This document shows, piece by piece, positions 1-5,867 of a DNA stretch of 17,442 bases. Positions within the stretch are counted from its first letter, which is position 1. Each line of letters begins with the position of its first letter. Source of the stretch: JBBTQZ01 sp038065435 (GTDB lineage Bacteria; Patescibacteriota; Minisyncoccia; Phycocordibacterales; WO2-35-19); NCBI GenBank assembly GCA_038065435.1, contig JBBTQZ010000020.1, positions 1-17,442 on the forward strand. The letters run 5' to 3'. A program made the translations under genes and the position numbers. The notes under the pieces were generated by a model. That model was not told the DNA's origin. It was given only the letters and a program-made list of their open reading frames with translations, and did not search any database.

Positions 1-528
1 AAGTGATGGTACCGGTAGCGGTCGTGTTAGTGAGTCCGTTTGATCCATTGTAGAGAACTCCTTGAGAAAGAGATGGGAGGTAGAAGTTGCTTGAGATTGT
101 TGAACTTGCGGTGGAGAAGAAACCATTGAGGAGACCGAGAGTGGTAGAGGTGGAATTGTAGTTAGTGTTGGAGGTGAATGGGAAGACTTGACCAGCCAAC
201 GTAGAAGTGGAGACAGTTTTGACGATGCCGTTTGAACCAATGTATGAATAGCCTTGAGAGAGTGAAGAGAGGAAGAGGTCGGAAGAGATGGTAGAGGAAG
301 CGGTGGAGAGAAGACCTCCAGTGATTTGGATTTCAGAAGTGGTAGCGCTTTTGCCTGAAGCTGGGTGTGTCCAAGCGTCGTAGGCAGAGAGTTCGTTGCC
401 GGTAGCGCTGCGGAGGCAGGTGCCGGAGATGGCGAAGCAACCGTTAGTAACATTGTAGCCAACATTAGAAGTGGAAGTGGCTTGACCAGAAATGTTGAGA
501 CCACGGAGAGTAGTAGTCCCAAAACCAC
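1..528 (-). repeat. Surface-protein module, copy B (C-terminal copy)
   Basis: This stretch encodes FGTTTLRGLNISGQATSTSNVG, a GCFAI cysteine pair, SYDAW-like and STASSTIS units, and closely matches 1446-1976. The landmark ttgagaccac lies at 495 here and at 1941 in the other copy, an offset of 1446 nt (482 codons). Each copy holds two smaller units of about 40 residues (STASSTIS...LSQG..Y.GS.G). Confidence 0.8.
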
Positions 529-3424
529 TTCCTGAAATTTCTAGAGCACTGATACTTGTTGTTGCAGTCCCGGCAAGAGTGGTAGTAGAAAAATAAAGAT
601 TCCCACCCGCGTTTCGGAAGGTCCATTGAGCAACACCTGGACCTTGGCTAAGAGAGAATTGAGGACTTAAATAAGAATAAGAACTTAATGTATAGTTTGG
701 AGTAGTAGTCCCAATACCCAGATTACCAATGCTCGTAAGTCGCATTCTCTCTTGAGTAGCTTGGGTTTGGGGAGTATAAGTTGTACCAAATGTTAGATCA
801 GCCGAGCGACCATTGTTGGTACCATCACCAACAAAAACTGCTGTAATATCAGCTCCAATGACACCAGCTGGATTGGTGGGGGCATGAGCAGATCGGGAGG
901 CAAAGGCGATTCGAGCGAGTTGGTTTTGGACGATGGATCCATTATTTCTAATTAATAAAGCGGGCGGTTCTGATTCTAAAGTTATACCTGTATTGCTTGT
1001 ATCTATTATGAAAGTGGCAGTTATCGGATTGCTTGAAGTGTAATAAACAGTTGAGCTTCCATTAGCACTACCGATAATGGCTTTACCATTTACTTGAAGT
1101 AATGCGTTTGGAGTAACAGTCTTTATACCCACATTACCATTCTGATCAACGATAAAGGAAGTAGCTGTAGTAGAGCCGATCACAAATGCCGCATTACCTG
1201 CTTCAGAATTTACCGAAAGTTGTGCGAAAGGGCTAGTAGTACCTTGTCCAATCCAACCTGCGTTTGTAATAGTAGTCGTCCCCGTCCCACCAAACCAAAC
1301 TTGATTAGCAGAAAATAAAGTGGATGATGCGGATCCAAAAAGTTGAATTCGTGAAGTGGTGGCTGATACCCCAACAGCTGGATGTGTCCAAGCGTCGTAA
1401 CTTTGGAGAGCAGAAGTGAGGAAGCCGCTATCGTTGTTGAACCAAGAGAGTTGGATGGAAGAGGAAGCGATGGTATTCACTTTGCCAGTAGAGCCAGTGT
1501 AGGCGAAGCCTTGAGAAAGAGCTGGTAATCTGAAGTCTCCTGAAATAGTAGAGGAAGCAGTAGAGAAGAAACCATTGAGGAATCCGAGAGTGGTGGAGGT
1601 GGAGTTGTAGTTAGTGTTGGAAGTGAATGGGAATACTTGACCAGCGAGAGTGGAAGTGGAGACGGTAGAGACTAGACCATTAGAGCCGATGAAGGAGTAG
1701 CCTTGAGAGAGTGAGGAGAGGTATAGAGAAGAGGAGATGGTGGAAGAAGCGGTGGAGAGCAGACCAGAGACGGTGATTTGAGAAGTGGTGGCTGAGATAC
1801 CAGAGGCTGGATGAGTCCAAGCGTCGTAGCTAGTGAGGGCGGTATCCAATCCTCCTCCGACACAAGTATTGTTGATTGCAAAACATCCAGCAGTGATGTT
1901 CACGCCTACGTTTGAGGTAGAAGTTGCTTGGCCTGATATGTTGAGACCACGGAGAGTGGTGGTACCGAAACCACTACTGGCGATGGAAAGCTGGGATGGA
2001 GTGGAGGTACCCCAAGTAGTATCTGAAGTAGTGCCTATGTTGAGAGAGTCTCCAGTAACACGGAAAGCAAAAAAGTTTGCTCCTGCATCAGAGAGAGCGA
2101 GTTGAGAGGCGGTAGAACTTGAGACTTGGAGTTGGAAGCGAGGGGTAGTGGTGCCGATGCCGATACTAGAGGTGGTAGCGCTGTATCCTGTTGCCCAGTG
2201 AGGAGACCAAGCGTCATATGAAGTAAAGTAACCAGTATCGTTCGTCCATTGGCTAATGTTGGTATTACTTGAACTACTTGAACCAGAGCTACGCCCCATC
2301 AAATCAGCCAGAGTATCGTTTTGTCTGTCTATGTAGTAACGATTTACAGCTGGAAAAACAGAGCTGGTATAACCATGAACATAATTTTTCAATTCTAAAA
2401 TTTGCTGATCAATGTATTCTCTGTCCGAACCAGAAACTATCGCGAGCTTGGATTGCGATTTTTGTGAACCCTGATTTACAACAACAACTTTTTCTACAGT
2501 TTGTTTTTCTACAATTCTAGATTCATCTTCATCAATCCATGGCGATATGACAAACCGAGCAGTATCTTTCACCACATTAGAAAAAACATTCCATCCGCTA
2601 GAAACAGAATCAAACACAGAAGCAGTATAGGAATTGTTGTTTGAGAAATTTGAAAAAGCAATATTATTTTTTCCCAAAAATGCATAGATATTTGGTCCGA
2701 AATCCAACATCTCATTTTTCGTGTCATCTACAATATTTTTGAAAACTGTCAACGGTGACGTAAAGATGGATAGAGATACAAAAAACAAAGCGACTACGAG
2801 AGTGGATATGGGCAAAATAAATCTGTTAAATTTACTACTCCAAAAACCATAAATGTTATTATTTTTTGACTTTTTTAGATCAAAAAATACTCTATTAAAA
2901 TCTAGTCTTCTCTCTAGTATTGGCAATAAAGGCTTATTTTCAGCCTTATATTCTATATTCCCAACGATCTCGGATGAACGAGATGTGTTTATTTTTCTAT
3001 CTTTTTGATTATTTTTTAGAGATACAAAAACACTTGCTACATCATTGATTGTATCTAAATTCGTTAAACCTACAGGCTGCAGAGTGATCTTCGAGATGGA
3101 TTGCTCTAATTGCTGTGTTTTTGATTTTTCAACAACAGAGGATCGTCCAGCATGCCTTTTTCTTGTAATAACCGTGTCTTGCGATTTCTTACTTGTGATT
3201 ATTTTCTTGAATGAGCTCTTTTTCCTAGGAGAATTTTTCTGATATAGATCTTTATGTCTCAAAATTTCCTCTTCACAAACATACCAGTTTCTACCTACAA
3301 GTTTTGCTGAAATTTTCTTACCTCTACAAAGCTGGCCAATGTAGTCAGAAGCATACCCAGTAAGTGATGCGGCATTTCTAGCCGAGATGTATTTCTTTCC
3401 GTTTATTTCAAAGTCTTTTTCCAC
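1..3424 (-). CDS. Giant membrane-anchored surface protein: N-terminal HTH, one TM segment, Ser/Thr-rich GIGTTTP/YDAW repeats (C-terminus off the window)
   Basis: An uninterrupted frame of 1141 codons runs from GTG at 3424 off the left edge. An in-frame TAG two codons upstream of the GTG fixes the start. Residues 12-55 resemble an excisionase/MerR-like helix-turn-helix (SARNAASLTGYASDYIGQL, then VGRNWYV). Residues 56-200 are a Lys/Arg-rich linker. Residues 202-222 are a clear membrane helix. From about residue 390 the chain is Ser/Thr/Gly/Asn-rich, with GIGTTTP-type motifs (residues 422-428 and twice more in degenerate or exact form) and four YDAW(T/S) motifs. GIGTTSP-like motifs are typical of fibre proteins that carry endosialidase-chaperone (S74) domains, but any such C-terminal domain lies outside the window. 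Two GCFAI-x3-TC segments could form disulfides. The inferred topology is HTH inside, repeats outside. The role is probably adhesion or cell-surface attachment; whether the HTH binds DNA is unknown. Confidence 0.85.
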   Translation of the reverse strand, partial: MEKDFEINGKKYISARNAASLTGYASDYIGQLCRGKKISAKLVGRNWYVCEEEILRHKDLYQKNSPRKKSSFKKIITSKKSQDTVITRKRHAGRSSVVEKSKTQQLEQSISKITLQPVGLTNLDTINDVASVFVSLKNNQKDRKINTSRSSEIVGNIEYKAENKPLLPILERRLDFNRVFFDLKKSKNNNIYGFWSSKFNRFILPISTLVVALFFVSLSIFTSPLTVFKNIVDDTKNEMLDFGPNIYAFLGKNNIAFSNFSNNNSYTASVFDSVSSGWNVFSNVVKDTARFVISPWIDEDESRIVEKQTVEKVVVVNQGSQKSQSKLAIVSGSDREYIDQQILELKNYVHGYTSSVFPAVNRYYIDRQNDTLADLMGRSSGSSSSSNTNISQWTNDTGYFTSYDAWSPHWATGYSATTSSIGIGTTTPRFQLQVSSSTASQLALSDAGANFFAFRVTGDSLNIGTTSDTTWGTSTPSQLSIASSGFGTTTLRGLNISGQATSTSNVGVNITAGCFAINNTCVGGGLDTALTSYDAWTHPASGISATTSQITVSGLLSTASSTISSSLYLSSLSQGYSFIGSNGLVSTVSTSTLAGQVFPFTSNTNYNSTSTTLGFLNGFFSTASSTISGDFRLPALSQGFAYTGSTGKVNTIASSSIQLSWFNNDSGFLTSALQSYDAWTHPAVGVSATTSRIQLFGSASSTLFSANQVWFGGTGTTTITNAGWIGQGTTSPFAQLSVNSEAGNAAFVIGSTTATSFIVDQNGNVGIKTVTPNALLQVNGKAIIGSANGSSTVYYTSSNPITATFIIDTSNTGITLESEPPALLIRNNGSIVQNQLARIAFASRSAHAPTNPAGVIGADITAVFVGDGTNNGRSADLTFGTTYTPQTQATQERMRLTSIGNLGIGTTTPNYTLSSYSYLSPQFSLSQGPGVAQWTFRNAGGNLYFSTTTLAGTATTSISALEISGSGFGTTTLRGLNISGQATSTSNVGYNVTNGCFAISGTCLRSATGNELSAYDAWTHPASGKSATTSEIQITGGLLSTASSTISSDLFLSSLSQGYSYIGSNGIVKTVSTSTLAGQVFPFTSNTNYNSTSTTLGLLNGFFSTASSTISSNFYLPSLSQGVLYNGSNGLTNTTATGTIT
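1446..1976 (-). repeat. Surface-protein module, copy A
   Basis: This is the upstream copy of the module at 1-528. Inside it the STASSTIS unit occurs twice, 64 residues (192 nt) apart. The stretch between the two copies (about 530-1400) has a different content (GIGTTTP-type repeats) and more A/T-ending codons. Confidence 0.8.
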
Positions 3425-3430
3425 AATCTA

Positions 3431-3456
3431 ATTATACAATCTCGGATGCGATCTCG
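3431..3456 (-). promoter_or_regulatory. Promoter of the surface-protein gene, with direct repeats, close enough for leaderless transcription
   Basis: On the minus strand a consensus TATAAT (3436-3431) ends six bases before the GTG at 3424, and no Shine-Dalgarno sequence lies between. Transcription starting at the usual distance from a -10 box would begin at or next to the start codon. Just upstream, CGAGAT occurs twice (3456-3451 and 3444-3439), 12 bases apart, where a -35 box would be expected. No good -35 is visible, so these repeats may be an activator or autoregulator site (inference). Confidence 0.55.
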
Positions 3457-3682
3457 CCTAAAAAAAGTGGGGATAAACTCCCTATTTTTTAAATTAAAAA
3501 TAAATAAAAATTTATTACTAATTTTGTTGATTAAAAAACTTAAATTTACAATATTTCCCTAAGAAGAGTGTAGATTCCCAAATCCAAGATAAATTACTAA
3601 TAAAAATTAAATCTAAAAATTTTTTAAATTAAAAGTTTTAAATTACGAATTTTCATAAAAATGAGTGATTAGAATATATAAG

Positions 3683-3691
3683 TTATCCACA
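3683..3691 (+). promoter_or_regulatory. DnaA-box-like site
   Basis: TTATCCACA matches the bacterial DnaA-box consensus TTATNCACA exactly. A second exact copy lies at 4423-4431. dnaA is not in the window, so an origin role is only a possibility. Confidence 0.3.
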
Positions 3692-3745
3692 TTACTAAAT
3701 ATACATAATTATTATTACTGATATACTAATGTTTAGTAATGTTTA
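3689..3745. promoter_or_regulatory. Candidate operator upstream of the HTH gene
   Basis: A perfect 11-bp inverted repeat (ACATTACTAAA at 3689-3699, TTTAGTAATGT at 3732-3742) overlaps a 9-bp direct repeat (TAATGTTTA at 3727-3735 and 3737-3745) repeated at 10 bp, about one helical turn. A possible -10 box TATACT lies at 3722-3727. The position 30-85 bp before the start of a small HTH gene suggests autoregulation, which is inference. Confidence 0.4.
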
Positions 3746-3773
3746 TCAATATTTCAAATAGAAATAAAATACT

Positions 3774-4028
3774 ATGGAAAATAATGTTAAAAATGAATTT
3801 ATAACAATAAAAGACGCAGCGAGCATACTTAAGGTAACCAAACTTACTTTAAGAAATTGGGACAAGACTGGTAAACTCAAAGCCTATCGCCACCCTTTCA
3901 ACAACTATAGGCTCTATAAAGTAGCAGATATTGACAATGTTATAGAAATGATGAATAACGATATATCTATTATACAATCTACAAAAGATGAGGTGCGCAA
4001 GCTAAACGTTATTCACCTACCCTCTTAG
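3774..4028 (+). CDS. Small MerR-type helix-turn-helix protein
   Basis: The protein has 84 residues. Residues 10-50 form a MerR/excisionase-like HTH: an ITIKDAASILKV helix pair, TLRNWDKTGKL, then a YRHPFNNYRLY wing of the type that ends in an aromatic/basic strand. The remaining 35 residues are a short helical tail with no effector or catalytic domain. Such HTH domains also occur at the N-terminus of IS607-type resolvases and of some N-6 DNA methylases, but here TAG follows directly, so this is either a stand-alone regulator or a remnant. It is transcribed away from the surface-protein gene, which itself starts with an HTH domain. No Shine-Dalgarno sequence is present; TAAAAT lies only three bases before the ATG. 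Confidence 0.75.
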   Translation: MENNVKNEFITIKDAASILKVTKLTLRNWDKTGKLKAYRHPFNNYRLYKVADIDNVIEMMNNDISIIQSTKDEVRKLNVIHLPS

Positions 4029-4034
4029 CACCCT

Positions 4035-4069
4035 TAGTTCTTTACACAAACTAGAGAACTATACTTTTT
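4035..4069 (+). terminator. Weak intrinsic terminator after the HTH gene
   Basis: A 7-bp stem (TAGTTCT 4035-4041, AGAACTA 4055-4061) with a 13-nt loop is followed by TACTTTTTT. It lies seven bases past the HTH stop codon. The stem is AT-rich, so termination strength is uncertain. Confidence 0.5.
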
Positions 4070-4422
4070 TATACGCACTCAAATTCTAAAGTAAAGTGTA
4101 ATAATAGTGATGCAAAAATAAGTAGAGAAACATAAATTTTAAACAGCAGATTCCGTATAAATAAAACAAATCGAAATCTGCAAGCTCAACCATAATTTGA
4201 TCCCCTACCATTTCTATTAATTTGTTACTTATAAAAATACCGGGGCTACATCACCATTTCAATAAACCACTTGAAAGACCCCATTTTGATCTCAAAAATT
4301 CTCTAGCAGACAAAATAATCCCAAAAACAGTATCTAAAACTTACGTTATTTTGCAATAAAATAGTATAATTTACTATACCTAAAGCTCGGTGTTGAATAT
4401 CCAACGCTTAGACTCTTGTACT

Positions 4423-4431
4423 TTATCCACA
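4423..4431 (+). promoter_or_regulatory. DnaA-box-like site (second copy)
   Basis: This is an exact TTATCCACA, identical to 3683-3691 and in the same orientation, 740 bp away. A one-mismatch relative, TTATACGCA, lies at 4069-4077. Confidence 0.3.
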
Positions 4432-4476
4432 CCCCCTTAGCCGCTAAGATTTTGGAAGTATTAGAATGTATACACT

Positions 4477-4940
4477 ATGAGGAAAGAGCTATTTAAAGAG
4501 AAAGAAGTCTACTACCTGCACAACAGCAGTAGCGGAAACAATATTTTGTTTGGAGACGAGCAGGATTTTATAAGATTTTTATTTTTGATTTTATACTTCC
4601 AATCCCCTACCCCCATATATAACTCTGCTTGGTACACACAGATGTTTGAGAAGAAGGGCTCTTTCGTATCTCTCCAAAAAAACCTAGGCGAGATCCTGAG
4701 GACTCGAGCTATTGAGCTACTATGCTTCAACCTAGAGAAAGACAGCTTTCATCTGCTCGTTAGAAATCTGGTTGATGGCAGTGCCTCCGTCTATATGCAG
4801 AGAGTCCTTACTGCTTATAGTAAGTACTACAATGCAAAGTATGTGAGGAGAGGGCACGTGTTTAACGGCCCATTCATCGCAATCAAAATAAAAAATAATG
4901 AAGCCTTGTCGAAAGCAAGCTTCTTTACCCACAAAAGAGA
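4477..4940 (+). CDS. REP-associated (RAYT/Y1-type) transposase-like protein, C-terminus lost in assembly gap
   Basis: The 154 visible residues follow the Y1 transposase (IS200/RAYT, HUH superfamily) plan: an N-terminal YYLHN strand, GDEQDFIRFLFLI, then CFNLEKDSFHLL (residues 83-94), then SVYMQRVLTAYSKYYNAKYVRRGHVFNGPF-type sequence, in which the last part matches the family's Y-x-x-R-x-G-x-(V/L)-F-x-G region. The usual HUH pair reads N-H-F-H; here it is D89-S90-F91-H92, so the first metal-binding His is replaced by Ser. That suggests a catalytically weakened, domesticated or decaying copy. The Tyr nucleophile helix should lie downstream and is hidden by the gap. The ATG has no Shine-Dalgarno sequence. 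The gene is convergent with gatB. Confidence 0.7.
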
Positions 4941-5040
4941 NNNNNNNNNNNNNNNNNNNNNNNNNNNNNNNNNNNNNNNNNNNNNNNNNNNNNNNNNNNN
5001 NNNNNNNNNNNNNNNNNNNNNNNNNNNNNNNNNNNNNNNN
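4941..5040. other. Assembly gap (100 N), true size larger
   Basis: The gap removes the C-termini of two convergent genes. GatB ends at residue 271 of the usual 470-480, so about 600 nt of gatB alone are missing, plus the end of the transposase gene. The 100 N are therefore a placeholder length, or the joint is wrong. Confidence 0.85.
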
Positions 5041-5855
5041 AGGTCTAAGCTGGGCAAATCTGGATCATTGAAATACCTATAATCATGCGAATCTTCTTTG
5101 CTACGTTGAGAAAAGGTGCTTTGGCTAGCCTCATCCCACCCGCGTGTTTCTTGGACCACCTTCTCACCACCCTCAAGAAGTGCGCTCTGGCGCTTGTATT
5201 CATAATCTATAGCTTTTTCTACCACCTTAAACGAGTTCAGATTTTTTACTTCTACTTTTGTACCCAAAGATGCATTTTTGCTAACCGATATATTCGCTTC
5301 AATACGCATCTCCCCTTTCTCCATGTTCGCTTCAGAGATCTCTAGATACTGTACGAGCAGTTGCAATTCTTTGGCAAATTTTGCCGCCTCGCTAGCACTT
5401 TTTATACAAGGCTCTGTAACAAGCTCCATAAGTGGCACCCCAGATCTATTGAAATCGACTAGGCTTGCGTCTTTACTATGGCTAGACTTGGCCGTATCTT
5501 CCTCCAAATGCACTCTGGTGATCACTGCCCCACTAAGATTCCCTCCGGAGACAAGAGGGTGTTTGTACTGGCTGATCTGATAGCCTTTTGGTATATCGGG
5601 GTAGAAATAATTCTTACGATCAAATACCGATTGTTGCGCAAGCTTTCCTCCCAAAGCTAGACCTACTTTTCGTATATGTTTTACCGCCTCTTTGTTTATA
5701 ACAGGCAAGGTGCCGGGGTGCCCCAAGCATACAGGGCAAATATTTACATTTGGTCTTTCCTCATCTGGATCATTTTTACACACACAAAACATCTTGGTCT
5801 TTGTCTTGAGCTCTAGGTGTATTTCCAAACCAACTGTAAGTTTGTAATTTTCCAT
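5041..5855 (-). CDS. gatB: Asp-tRNA(Asn)/Glu-tRNA(Gln) amidotransferase subunit B (partial)
   Basis: GatB is the kinase and tRNA-binding subunit of GatCAB. It activates mischarged Glu-tRNA(Gln) or Asp-tRNA(Asn) so that ammonia from GatA can amidate it. The N-terminal 271 residues are present: VGLEIHLEL at 8-16, a Cys4 zinc site (C24, C26, C40, C43, with PVCLGHPGTLPVIN), then YFYPDIPKGYQISQ, VHLEEDTAKS, VDFNRSGVPLMELVTEP and NMEKGEMRIEANIS. These are all family signatures in the right order. The rest of the catalytic domain and the YqeY-like tail fall in the gap. It starts 12 bp after the ATPase stop with no Shine-Dalgarno sequence, so it is probably translated from the GH15-ATPase transcript. 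gatA and gatC are not in the window. Confidence 0.95.
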
Positions 5856-5867
5856 TTACTCAACAAT

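Larger units (their letters stand above)
3425..3773. other. AT-rich divergent intergenic region
   Basis: No gene is visible in these 349 bp. They separate the minus-strand surface-protein gene from the plus-strand HTH gene and so must carry both promoters. The sequence is very AT-rich, with A/T quasi-palindromes around 3600-3650. Near the HTH gene it holds inverted and direct repeats and one perfect TTATCCACA 9-mer, listed separately. Confidence 0.6.
4029..4476. other. Gene-free region upstream of the RAYT-like gene, with small hairpins
   Basis: There is no credible ORF in these 448 bp. Beyond the terminator they hold several inverted repeats: GCAGATT/AATCTGC (4146-4152, 4175-4181); a nested pair GGGG 4242-4245 with CCCC 4279-4282 around TTTCAA/TTGAAA (4257-4262, 4271-4276); and CTTAG-CCG-CTAAG (4436-4448). 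An exact DnaA-box 9-mer lies at 4423-4431. RAYT genes are often flanked by REP hairpins, so some of these could be REP-like, but no two of them share a sequence. Confidence 0.4.

Noticed and set aside
1672..2217. Short ORFs on both strands within the repeat region
   Set aside because: They overlap the long open minus frame 1-3424 in other frames. Their Ser/Pro-rich sequences are shadows of the repeats.
4029..4476. CRISPR array, tRNA or attachment site in the gene-free stretch
   Set aside because: No regularly spaced repeats, no cloverleaf or CCA-type end, and no duplicated core were found.
4732..4932. Minus-strand ORF joined through the N gap to gatB
   Set aside because: The frame past the gap is only antisense of the transposase gene. 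The residues are not GatB-like, so gatB was ended at the gap.
5085..5660. Plus-strand ORFs opposite gatB
   Set aside because: They are antisense to a well-conserved gatB frame, have no family features and no start signals.
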